From: CAVSEK01 sp963726975
GTDB taxonomy: Bacteria; Actinomycetota; Actinomycetes; Mycobacteriales; SCTD01
Direction: 5' to 3'
Assembly (NCBI GenBank): GCA_963726975.1
Contig: CAVSEK010000005.1
Span: forward strand, 1 to 61,232
DNA: 61,232 nucleotides
The notes under the pieces are model-generated. The model did no database searches and was not told the DNA's origin. It saw only the letters and a list, made by a program, of their open reading frames with translations. Of the stretch, positions 23,341 to 31,080 are shown piece after piece. Each line of letters opens with the position of its first letter. Within the stretch, counting starts at the first letter, position 1. Both the position numbers and the translations under genes were made by a program.

Positions 23341-23666
23341 GCGGCGTGGAACCCGTCGTCGGCCAGGTCGTCACCGTCTTCCGCTCCCGCGTGCGCCCCG
23401 AGGCGCGCGAGGCCTACCTCGAGGACGTCGCGCAGGTGGTCCTGCTCGCCCGGGCCAGGCCCGGTTTCGTCGAGTCGAAGGTCTTCACGGCCGACGACGG
23501 CGAGCGGGTCAACGTCGTCACCTTCGCCGACGAGGCGTCGCACCGGGGCTGGCGCGAGGACCCGGAGCACCGGGCCGCCCAGCGCCGCGGCACCGCCGAC
23601 TACTACGAGGCCTACTCCATCCAGGTCGGCACGACGTCGTACGCCAGCGCCTTCGCCCGTGCCTGA
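23337..23666 (+). CDS. ABM-domain (antibiotic biosynthesis monooxygenase-like) protein
   Basis: 109-residue dimeric ferredoxin-like fold protein of the ABM family: VVTVFRSRVRPEAREAYLEDVAQVVLLARARPGFVESKVFTADDGERVNVVTFADEASH, the standard beta-alpha-beta pattern. ATG 23337 overlaps the first nei stop (ATGA), and the second nei starts 5 bp after its stop, so the three form one transcription unit. ABM proteins include quinol monooxygenases, haem-degrading enzymes and many of unknown role. No haem or cofactor residue can be assigned here; a link to oxidative-damage repair is only contextual. GTG 23346 is an alternative start. Confidence 0.85.
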   Translation: MSGVEPVVGQVVTVFRSRVRPEAREAYLEDVAQVVLLARARPGFVESKVFTADDGERVNVVTFADEASHRGWREDPEHRAAQRRGTADYYEAYSIQVGTTSYASAFARA

Positions 23667-23671
23667 GCCGC

Positions 23672-24520
23672 GTGCCTGAGGGCGACACCGTCTGGCTGGC
23701 CGGCCGCCGGATGCACGAGGCGCTGGCCGGCCGGGTGCTGCTGCGCTCGGACTTCCGGGTGCCGCAGCTGGCGACGAGCGACCTGTCGGGGCGCACGGTG
23801 CTCGAGGTCGTCCCCCGCGGCAAGCACCTGCTCACCCGGGTCGAGGGCGGCCTGACGCTGCACACGCACTTCCGCATGGACGGCACCTGGCACCTGTACG
23901 TCCCGGGCGCCCGGTGGAGCGGCGGTCCCGAGTCCCAGGTGCGCGTGGTGCTCGAGACCGAGGGCCGGGTCGCCGTCGGCTACCGGCTGCCGGTCGTCGA
24001 GCTGCTGCCGACCGCGCAGGAGGACCGCGCGGTCGGGCACCTCGGACCGGACCTGCTCGCCGAGGACACCGACGAGCCCGAGGCCGTACGCCGGTTGCTC
24101 GCCGGGCCGGACCGGGAGATCGGGACCGCGCTGCTCGACCAGCGGGCGCTCGCCGGGCTGGGCAACCTCTACCGCTGCGAGGTCCTGTTCCTGCGCGGGC
24201 TGTCGCCGTGGACGCGGGTCGCCGACGTGCCCGACCTGCCCGCCGCCGTGCACCTCGGCCGCCGCCTCATGCGGGCCAACCGGGGGCACCCCGAGCAGTC
24301 GACGACCGGGTCGCTGCGCCGCGGCGAGACGCACTGGGTCTTCGAGCGGACCGGCCGCCCCTGCCGGCGGTGCGGGACGCCGGTCGCCTCCGCCGAGCAG
24401 GGCGACGCGCCGTACGCCCGCCTCACCTACTGGTGCCCGCACTGCCAGCCGGGGCCGTCCCCCGCCCCGACGACCGCGCGGGCGCCGCGACCGCTGGGGC
24501 GCACCCGCTACCGGGCCTGA
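23672..24520 (+). CDS. Nei-type Fpg/Nei DNA glycosylase, second copy
   Basis: Second oxidised-base glycosylase, 282 residues from GTG 23672. Catalytic Pro2-Glu3 are present in (M)PEGDTVW. The H2TH motif is LLDQRALAGLGNLYRCEVLFLRG and the zinc finger CRRC...YWCPHC. It shares long similarity with the copy at 22417 (for example SDFRVPQLATSDLSGR, TLHTHFRMDGTWH and GHLGPDLL), so the pair is probably an old tandem duplication that has diverged. It overlaps by 13 bp the convergent GGDEF-EAL gene. Confidence 0.93.
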   Translation: MPEGDTVWLAGRRMHEALAGRVLLRSDFRVPQLATSDLSGRTVLEVVPRGKHLLTRVEGGLTLHTHFRMDGTWHLYVPGARWSGGPESQVRVVLETEGRVAVGYRLPVVELLPTAQEDRAVGHLGPDLLAEDTDEPEAVRRLLAGPDREIGTALLDQRALAGLGNLYRCEVLFLRGLSPWTRVADVPDLPAAVHLGRRLMRANRGHPEQSTTGSLRRGETHWVFERTGRPCRRCGTPVASAEQGDAPYARLTYWCPHCQPGPSPAPTTARAPRPLGRTRYRA

Positions 24521-26205
24521 GCCGGGCGGCCCAGCAGGAAGCCCTGCACCGTCGGCACCCCGAGCTCGCGCAGCACCGCCAGCTGCGCGCTGCCCTCCAC
24601 GCCCTCGACGACCGTCTCGAGGCCGATCGTGGCGCTGAGCGCCAGGACCGCCTCGACGACGGCCCGGCCGTGCCCGCCCGCCGCCAGCTCGGCGGTGAAC
24701 GACATGTCGACCTTCACCGCGTCGACCGGCAGGCGGGCGAGGTAGGCCAGCGACGAGGCGCCGGTGCCGAAGTCGTCGATGGCCAGGCGCACCCCGGCGC
24801 TGCGCAGCGCGTCGAGCACCGGCGTCGCGGCGGCCAGGTCGTCCATGAGCACCGACTCGGTGATCTCCAGACCGAGCGCGCCGGGGGGCAGCCGGTGCTC
24901 GCGGCTCAGCGCCGCGACCCGGTCCACGAGGGCCGGGCCGAGCTGCCGGGCCGAGACGTTGACCCAGACCGTCGGGGCGGGACCGCTGCGGCGCCAGGCG
25001 CGGGCCTGGCGGGCCGCCTCCCCCAGCACCCAGTCGCCGAGCTCGACGACCAGCCCGCTGCGCTCGCTGAGCGGTACGAACTCCGCCGGCAGCAGCAGCC
25101 CGCGCGCCGGGTGCTGCCAGCGCACCAGCGCCTCCTGCCCGACCACCCGGCCCGAGCCCAGGTCGATGAGCGGCTGGTAGTGCAGGCGCAGCTGGGCCTG
25201 CACCAGCGCCGTCCGCAGCTCGGCCTCGGTCCGCAGCCGCGCCGCGGTCTCGTCGTGCATCCCCGGGGTGAACGTCGCCCAGCGGTCGCGCCCGCGCTGC
25301 TTGGCGGCGTACATCGCGGTGTCGGCGTCGCGCAGCAGCGAGTCGGCGTCGGCGGTCTCGTCGAGCATGACCAGGCCGATGCTCGCCGAGACGTGCACGA
25401 GCTCGCCGTCGAGGCGGAACGGCTCCGCGGCCGCACGGCGCACCCGGTCGGCGACGGACTGGGCCTGCGCGAGGTCGACCCCGGGGCACAGGACGGTGAA
25501 CTCGTCGCCGCCGAGCCGCGCGGCGGTGTCGCCGGCGCGCAGCAGGCCGCTGAGCCGTTCGGCGAGCTCCACGAGCAGCGCGTCGCCGGTCCGGTGCCCG
25601 AGGGTGTCGTTGACCTCCTTGAAGCGGTCGAGGTCGAGGAAGAGCAGCGCCGCCCCGGGGCCGCCCCGGGCCAGCGCCGCGACGGTCTGCTCGAGCCGGT
25701 CGGTGAGCAGCGTGCGGTTGGCCAGCCCGGTGAGCCGGTCGTGCAGCGCGGTGTGGGCCAGGGCCTCGAGCAGCTCGACGCGCTCGCGGACGTCCTCGAC
25801 GTGCACGACGAGGTGGCCCGGGCCGCCGTCGCCGGGCTCGACCAGGCTCGTGGTGACCTGCACCGGCAGGGCGCGCCCGTCGGCAGCCGTCAGGCGGCAC
25901 TCGACGCTGGCCCGCCGCGACGAGCGGGCACGCAGGGCCTCCCAGGCGGCGAGCAGCACCGCCCGGTCGTCGGCGACGACGAGGTCGGCGAGCCCGGTGC
26001 CGCGCAGCTCCTGCTCGGGAGCGCCGAGCAGCTCGACGAGGGCGGTGTTGAGCCGGAGCAGCTCGCCGTACGGCGTCGCCACGGCGATCCCGAGCGGCGC
26101 GTCGTCGAAGGCGCTGCGCCACAGCTCGGCCTCGGCCCGCAGCGCGTAGGCCAGCGTGAGCTGGCGGGGCGCGGTCCCGGCGACCCCGCGGCGGGCCCGG
26201 CTCAG
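24508..26205 (-). CDS. PAS-GGDEF-EAL c-di-GMP enzyme, coupled to pspA
   Basis: Likely cyclic-di-GMP synthase and/or phosphodiesterase. Order: N-terminal PAS domain (WRSAFDDAPLGIA...LLRLNTALVELLG), diguanylate cyclase domain with intact RLGGDEF, then an EAL domain with QEALVRW, the ITESV Glu, AIDDFGTG and the VVEGVE end. No transmembrane segment is seen, so it is cytosolic. The first in-frame GTG (26082) would cut the PAS domain. The frame stays open to a CTG at 26205, which overlaps the pspA stop as CTGA, with no ATG, GTG or TTG between; I take this as the start. Coupling to pspA suggests a link between envelope stress and c-di-GMP. Whether both catalytic domains work cannot be told. Confidence 0.85.
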   Translation of the reverse strand: MSRARRGVAGTAPRQLTLAYALRAEAELWRSAFDDAPLGIAVATPYGELLRLNTALVELLGAPEQELRGTGLADLVVADDRAVLLAAWEALRARSSRRASVECRLTAADGRALPVQVTTSLVEPGDGGPGHLVVHVEDVRERVELLEALAHTALHDRLTGLANRTLLTDRLEQTVAALARGGPGAALLFLDLDRFKEVNDTLGHRTGDALLVELAERLSGLLRAGDTAARLGGDEFTVLCPGVDLAQAQSVADRVRRAAAEPFRLDGELVHVSASIGLVMLDETADADSLLRDADTAMYAAKQRGRDRWATFTPGMHDETAARLRTEAELRTALVQAQLRLHYQPLIDLGSGRVVGQEALVRWQHPARGLLLPAEFVPLSERSGLVVELGDWVLGEAARQARAWRRSGPAPTVWVNVSARQLGPALVDRVAALSREHRLPPGALGLEITESVLMDDLAAATPVLDALRSAGVRLAIDDFGTGASSLAYLARLPVDAVKVDMSFTAELAAGGHGRAVVEAVLALSATIGLETVVEGVEGSAQLAVLRELGVPTVQGFLLGRPAQAR

Positions 26206-27020
26206 GAGGTGGAGCCCTCCGCGGCCGCGTCGCCGGAGGCGGCGGGCTTGCTCAGCTGCGGGGGCGTGCCCGAGGCGGCCGGCGGCGCGGCGAGCTGGTT
26301 GCCGGCCAGGCTCTGCCGGATCTGGTCGAGCCGCGAGGCCCCGGCCATGTCGAGCGTGCTCTTCTGCACCTCGAGCATCCGCCCCTCGACGCTGTTGCTC
26401 GCCAGCTCGGCCGAGCCGAGCGCGCGCGCGTAGCGACCCTCGATCTTCTCGCGCACCTCGGCCAGCGAGGGGGTGTTGCCCGGTGCCGACAGCGCGGACA
26501 TCGACTGCAGGCTCGCCGACACCTGCTCCTGCATCTTGGCCTGCTCGAGCTGGCTGAGCAGCTGGGTGCGCTCCGCGAGCTTGCTCTGCACGGTCATCGC
26601 GTTGTTCTCGACGGCCTTCTTGGCCTGCTCGGCCGCCTGCAGGGCCTGGTCGTGCAGCGACTTGAGGTCCTCCATCGACTGCTCGGCCGACACCAGCTGG
26701 GTGGCGAAGGCCTGGGCCGTCTGCTCGTACTGCTGCGCCCCCGCCTCGTCACCGGCCGCCCGCCGCTGGTCGGCGAGCACGAGCGCCTGACGCGCCGAGC
26801 TCTGCAGCTTCTCGACGTCGGTCATCTGGCGGGCCAGCTTCATCTCCAGCTGGCGCTGGTTGCCGATGACGGCCGCGGCCTGCTGGGTGAGCTGCTGGTG
26901 CTGGCGCTGCGCGTCCTCGATCGCCTGCTGGATCTGGATCTTCGGGTCGGCACGCTCGTCGATCTTGGCGCCGAAGGCCGCCATCAGGTACTTCCAGCCC
27001 TTGACGAAGGGGTTGGCCAT
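26202..27020 (-). CDS. pspA: PspA/IM30-family membrane-stress protein
   Basis: Peripheral membrane ESCRT-III-like protein that stabilises the inner membrane under stress, 272 residues. Starts MANPFVKGWKYLMAAFGAKID, the membrane-contacting N-terminal helix, followed by long heptad-rich coiled coil (about residues 25-220, many Gln, Ala, Glu) and a Pro/Ser-rich low-complexity tail. clgR lies upstream on the same strand with a 258-bp gap, as in mycobacteria, where ClgR controls pspA. The stop overlaps the start of the GGDEF-EAL gene. The Mtb-type partner genes Rv2743c/Rv2742c are not present here. Confidence 0.94.
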   Translation of the reverse strand: MANPFVKGWKYLMAAFGAKIDERADPKIQIQQAIEDAQRQHQQLTQQAAAVIGNQRQLEMKLARQMTDVEKLQSSARQALVLADQRRAAGDEAGAQQYEQTAQAFATQLVSAEQSMEDLKSLHDQALQAAEQAKKAVENNAMTVQSKLAERTQLLSQLEQAKMQEQVSASLQSMSALSAPGNTPSLAEVREKIEGRYARALGSAELASNSVEGRMLEVQKSTLDMAGASRLDQIRQSLAGNQLAAPPAASGTPPQLSKPAASGDAAAEGSTS

Positions 27021-27278
27021 CGGGTGCTCCTGGGGTCGTGGACCGCTGCTGCGGCCCAGTCTGTCAGGCCCCCCGCAGGACCGGGAGCCGGTCGGCGGCG
27101 GTGCCTCCCGTCGCGCCCGCGAGCTGCCCGAGCACGTCCCCGCCCGTACCGGTGAGGGGTCCGCGCCGGGCGCGGGTCCCCGGCGGCGGGCTCGGGATCA
27201 CCGCACGGCCGCCGCAGCGGCGAGGTCGAGCGCGGGGCGGACGCCACCCCGGACGTGGCGGGACGGGTCGGCCGGCTG

Positions 27279-27620
27279 TCAGGCGGCGACGACGTCGCGG
27301 ACCGCGACCTGCACGGGCTCACCGCCGCGGCCACGGACGGGCACGGCCTCCAGCGGCGCGGGCGCGAGCGGCGCGACCGGGTCGGGCTCGAGCACCGAGA
27401 GCGACTCGCTGACCTCGCGCAGCACGTCGGACAGGCGCACCCCCAGCGCGCGGCAGATGCTGGCGAGCAGCTCGGAGGACGCCTCCTTCTGCCCCCGCTC
27501 GACCTCGGAGAGGTAGCCCAGGCTCACCCGCGCGGCCGCGCTCACCTCGCGCAGGGTGCGGTCCTGGCGCAGCCGCGTCGTGCGCAGGGACTCGCCGATC
27601 AGCGTGCGGAGCACCGCCAC
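27279..27620 (-). CDS. clgR: ClgR-type XRE transcription regulator
   Basis: 113-residue helix-turn-helix activator of protease and envelope-stress genes. GTG 27620 is favoured by AGGAGG a few bases upstream and by the family start VAVLRTLIGESLRTTR. The HTH reads RTLREVSAAARVSLGYLSEVERGQKEASSELLASICRALG, the ClgR signature. The C-terminal tail ends VQVAVRDVVAA; in ClgR the extreme C-terminus marks the protein for Clp degradation and a hydrophobic -VAA end would suit this. It lies between the PgsA-CinA ORF and pspA, a conserved actinobacterial arrangement. Confidence 0.9.
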   Translation of the reverse strand: MAVLRTLIGESLRTTRLRQDRTLREVSAAARVSLGYLSEVERGQKEASSELLASICRALGVRLSDVLREVSESLSVLEPDPVAPLAPAPLEAVPVRGRGGEPVQVAVRDVVAA

Positions 27621-27714
27621 GGGACCTCCTCCTGCGCTCGGACGACGTCTGTCCACGGTACCTGGCGGGCCGGACAGCGCCACCGAGGCCGTCGGCGACA
27701 GGCCGGGCGTCCGC

Positions 27715-29592
27715 TCAGGGCGCAGCGCGCTGCAAGCGCCGGCGCAGCAGGTCCAGGGCCGAGGCGACGGTCAGCACCCGGACGCGCTCGCGGTCGCCCG
27801 GGAACCGGGTGGTGCGCACCGTGGTGCCGTCCGGTCCGGCCACCGCCAGGTGCACCGTGCCCACCGGGTGGCCCTCCTGCTCGTCCGGGCCGGCCACCCC
27901 CGTCGTCGCGATGCCCCAGTCGGCCGCGAGCCGGTCGCGGGCGCCCTCGGCGAGCGCCGCGGCCGTCGTCGCCGACACCGCCCCGTGCTCGGCGAGGACC
28001 GGCTCCGGGACCCCCGCGAGAGTGGCCTTGGCACCGGTGGCGTACGCGACCAGCCCACCCCGGTACGTCGCCGAGGAGCCGGGCCGCTCCGACAGCGCCG
28101 CGCCCAGCAGGCCGCCCGTCAGCGACTCGGCCGTCGCCGCGGTCTGTCCCCGCGCGAGCAGCAGCGCGCCGACGACCTCGGGCAGGCTCTGGTCGTCCCG
28201 GCCGAAGACGTCGTCCCCGAGCGCCGCGGCGCAGGCCTGCACGAGCGGCTCGAGGACCGCCGGGTCGCCCGAGGTGGTGAAGCGGACGCGGACCAGCCCG
28301 CTGCCGGCGAGGTAGGCGAGGTCCACCCCCGGGGGCAGCGCGGGCACGGCCGCCTCGACGCGGGCGGCGACGTCGCTCTCGCCGGTGCCGGCGCAGCGCA
28401 GCGTGCGGGTCGTGACCCGGGTGCCCGTCCGGGCGGCCAGCACCGGGAGCAGGCCGACCTCGGCCACCGCCCGCATCTCGTGGGGCGGGCCGGGCAGGGC
28501 CACCACGAGGCGGTCGCCGACCTCGAGCGCGAGGCCCGGCGCGCTGCCGACCGGGTTGTCGATCGGCCGGGCGCCGCGCGGGACGTCGGCCTGCCGCAGC
28601 ACCTCCGGGGTCGCCGGACGGCCGTACGCCGCGTAGCGGGCGACGAGCTCGGCCGCGAGGGCGGGCGACCGCTCCAGCGCGGTGCCGGCGAGGGCGGCGA
28701 GCGCGTCGCGGGTGCGGTCGTCGCTCGTCGGACCGAGCCCTCCGGTGACGACGACGACGTCGGCGTCCTCGAGCGCTCGGCGCAGGGCGGTGACGATGCG
28801 GGCGGTGTCGTCGCCGACCGCGCTGGAGTGCACGACGGCGACACCGACCTGGGCGAGCGCCTCTCCCAGCACCGCGGCGTTGCCGTTGACGACGTCGCCG
28901 AGCAGCAGCTCGTCGCCGACCGCGACGACGGCGCCGCGCAGGCCGCTCACGGCCGGCGCCGCGGCGGCGCGCCGGGCCCGCTTCATGTCCGCGCGGGGAC
29001 TCGTGCGCCGCAGGTGCACCGCTCGCGCCACGTAGTCGGCGCCCGTGACGACGGTGACCGCGACCGCGACCCCCATGACGACCGCCCGCAGGCTGGCCGG
29101 CGGGCCGCTCAGCGGCAGGACGTAGAGCCCGAGCGCCAGCCCCTGCAGCAGGGTCTTGAGCTTGCCGCCGCGGCTGGCCGGCATGACGCCGTGCCGGATG
29201 ACGACGAAGCGCAGCACGGTGATGCCGACCTCGCGGACCAGCACGACGACCGTCACGAGCCACGGCAGCTCGCCGAGCAGGCTGAGCCCGACGAGGGCGG
29301 CACCGGTGAGCGCCTTGTCGGCGATGGGGTCGGCGAGCTTGCCGAAGGCGGTGACCAGCCCGCGCGTGCGGGCGATCTGCCCGTCGAGCCGGTCGGTGTA
29401 GCTCGCCAGGGCGAAGACGCCGCACGCGGCGTAGCGCAGCACGTCGTCGTCGCCGTCCCGGGCCAGCAGCAGCAGGGCGAAGACGGGGACGAGCAGCAGC
29501 CGCAGGACCGTGAGGACGTTGGCGACGTTGAGGGTCGGGGCGGTCGAGTCGGGGTCGGCCAGCGGGTCGCGGGGGCCGGCGGCCGTGCTCAC
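27715..29592 (-). CDS. PgsA-CinA single fused ORF
   Basis: One uninterrupted 625-residue frame from GTG 29592. Residues about 20-205 are a CDP-alcohol phosphatidyltransferase, PgsA: about five membrane helices and the motif DRLDGQIARTRG..GKLADPIADK (about 67-93), which makes phosphatidylglycerophosphate. Residues about 215-625 are CinA: the N-terminal molybdopterin-binding-like domain (VAVGDELLLGDVVNGNAAV, TGGLGPTSDDRTRDALA) and the C-terminal NMN-amidohydrolase-like domain (ATAESLTGGLLGAALSERPG, IATTGVAGPD). These are normally two adjacent genes. No stop lies between them. Internal ATG 28986 and GTG 28950 could start a separate CinA, and both would form an ATGA/GTGA overlap if pgsA were one base out of frame, so a sequence error in the linker must be excluded. 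Confidence 0.88.
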   Translation of the reverse strand: MSTAAGPRDPLADPDSTAPTLNVANVLTVLRLLLVPVFALLLLARDGDDDVLRYAACGVFALASYTDRLDGQIARTRGLVTAFGKLADPIADKALTGAALVGLSLLGELPWLVTVVVLVREVGITVLRFVVIRHGVMPASRGGKLKTLLQGLALGLYVLPLSGPPASLRAVVMGVAVAVTVVTGADYVARAVHLRRTSPRADMKRARRAAAAPAVSGLRGAVVAVGDELLLGDVVNGNAAVLGEALAQVGVAVVHSSAVGDDTARIVTALRRALEDADVVVVTGGLGPTSDDRTRDALAALAGTALERSPALAAELVARYAAYGRPATPEVLRQADVPRGARPIDNPVGSAPGLALEVGDRLVVALPGPPHEMRAVAEVGLLPVLAARTGTRVTTRTLRCAGTGESDVAARVEAAVPALPPGVDLAYLAGSGLVRVRFTTSGDPAVLEPLVQACAAALGDDVFGRDDQSLPEVVGALLLARGQTAATAESLTGGLLGAALSERPGSSATYRGGLVAYATGAKATLAGVPEPVLAEHGAVSATTAAALAEGARDRLAADWGIATTGVAGPDEQEGHPVGTVHLAVAGPDGTTVRTTRFPGDRERVRVLTVASALDLLRRRLQRAAP

Positions 29593-29602
29593 GCGGGCGC
29601 GC

Positions 29603-31003
29603 TCACGCGACCGACGGCAGCCCGGGAGCCCCGACCGGCCGGGCGACCAGGTCCACGCCCTCGGAGGCCGTGACGACCGCGGCGACCAGGCTGCCCACCG
29701 CCGCTGCCGCGGCCCCGGTGAGCTGGGTGGTGCCGTCGACCTCCGGCGCCTGGTGGGCGGCGCGGCCCTCGCCGCCGGCCGTCTCCACGAGCACCTCGAC
29801 GCGCTCGCCGACCCGCTCCTCGGCCCGCTGGGCGGTGAGCTCCTCGACCAGGGCCGACAGCCGGGCGACGCGCCCGTCGACGACGTCCTGCGCGACGTGG
29901 TCGGGCAGGTGCTCGGCCTCCGTGCCGTCCTCGTCGGAGTAGCCGAAGACGCCGACGACGTCGAGCCGCGCCTCGACGAGGAAGCGCTCCAGCTCGGCCA
30001 CGTCGGCCTCGGTCTCGCCGGGGAAGCCGACGATGACGTTGCTGCGGACGCCTGCCTCGGGGGACTGCCGCCGTACGGTCGCGAGCAGGTCGAGGAAGCG
30101 GTCGGTGTCGCCGAACCGCCGCATCCGGCGCAGCAGCGGCCCCGAGGCGTGCTGGAAGCTCATGTCGAAGTACGGCACCACGCCCGGGGTCGAGGTCAGC
30201 ACCTCGACGAGGCTGGGCCGCAGCTCGGCCGGCTGCAGGTAGGACAGGCGCACCCGGTCGATGCCCTCGAGCGCCGCGAGCTCGGGCAGCAGCGTCTCGA
30301 GCAGCCGCAGGTCGCCGAGGTCCTTGCCGTACGACGTGCTGTTCTCGCTCACCAGGACGAGCTCGCGCACGCCCTCGTCGGCCAGCCAGCGCGCCTCGGC
30401 GACGACGTCGGACGGCCGGCGCGACACGAAGGCGCCCCGGAAGCGCGGGATGGCGCAGAAGGCGCACCGCCGGTCGCACCCCGACGCGAGCTTGAGCGGC
30501 GCTGCAGGGCCGCCCTCGAGGCGGCGCCGCAGGACGGTCGGACCACCGGCGTGACCGGGCAGGCCGACGTCGAGCGTCGCGGCCGGTTCCTGGCGGGCGA
30601 CCGGGCTGAGCGGGAGCAGCCGGCGCCGGTCGCCGGGCGTGTGCGAGGGCACCGGCACCCCGTCGAGCACCGCCTGCAGGTGCGTGGACATCGTCGCGTA
30701 GCTGTCGAAGCCGAGCACCGCGTCGGCCTCGGGCAGCTGCTCGGCCAGCTCGGTGCCGTAGCGCTCGGCCAGGCAGCCGACCGCCACGACCTTCGCGCCC
30801 TGGCTGCCGGCCTCGAGCAGGGTGTCGATCGAGTCCTTCTTCGCCGAGGCGACGAAGCCGCAGGTGTTGACGACGGCGACGTCGGCGTCCTCGTCGACGA
30901 GGGTCCACCCGGCGGCCTCGAGGCGGCCGGCGAGCTCCTCGGAGTCGACCTCGTTGCGCGCGCAGCCGAGCGTCGTCACCGAGACGCGGCGGGAGGCGGG
31001 CAT
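29603..31003 (-). CDS. rimO: Ribosomal protein S12 methylthiotransferase RimO
   Basis: Radical-SAM enzyme that methylthiolates the conserved Asp of ribosomal protein S12, 466 residues. N-terminal UPF0004 domain holds the auxiliary 4Fe-4S cluster cysteines (C14, C48, C77). The radical-SAM cluster is C176-x3-C180-x2-C183 in GCDRRCAFC. Then comes the SAM barrel (RLSYLQPAEL, SFQHASGPLLRRMRRFG, VIVGFPGETEADVAEL) and a C-terminal TRAM-like beta barrel. The position directly upstream of pgsA (11 bp) is standard. MiaB is excluded by the RimO-specific sequence RGAFVSRRPSDVVAEA and the context. Confidence 0.94.
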   Translation of the reverse strand: MPASRRVSVTTLGCARNEVDSEELAGRLEAAGWTLVDEDADVAVVNTCGFVASAKKDSIDTLLEAGSQGAKVVAVGCLAERYGTELAEQLPEADAVLGFDSYATMSTHLQAVLDGVPVPSHTPGDRRRLLPLSPVARQEPAATLDVGLPGHAGGPTVLRRRLEGGPAAPLKLASGCDRRCAFCAIPRFRGAFVSRRPSDVVAEARWLADEGVRELVLVSENSTSYGKDLGDLRLLETLLPELAALEGIDRVRLSYLQPAELRPSLVEVLTSTPGVVPYFDMSFQHASGPLLRRMRRFGDTDRFLDLLATVRRQSPEAGVRSNVIVGFPGETEADVAELERFLVEARLDVVGVFGYSDEDGTEAEHLPDHVAQDVVDGRVARLSALVEELTAQRAEERVGERVEVLVETAGGEGRAAHQAPEVDGTTQLTGAAAAAVGSLVAAVVTASEGVDLVARPVGAPGLPSVA

Positions 31004-31080
31004 CCCGGCAGTCTAGTGCCGGGCGCAGGTCCGCCCAGGACGGCACGGGTGCGCCGGCGGGAGGGCCCCGGTGCGTGCGG

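Noticed and set aside
27021..27278. A small gene between clgR and pspA, as in mycobacteria
   Set aside because: No frame on either strand resembles Rv2743c or has a membrane segment; I see nothing definite in these 258 bases.
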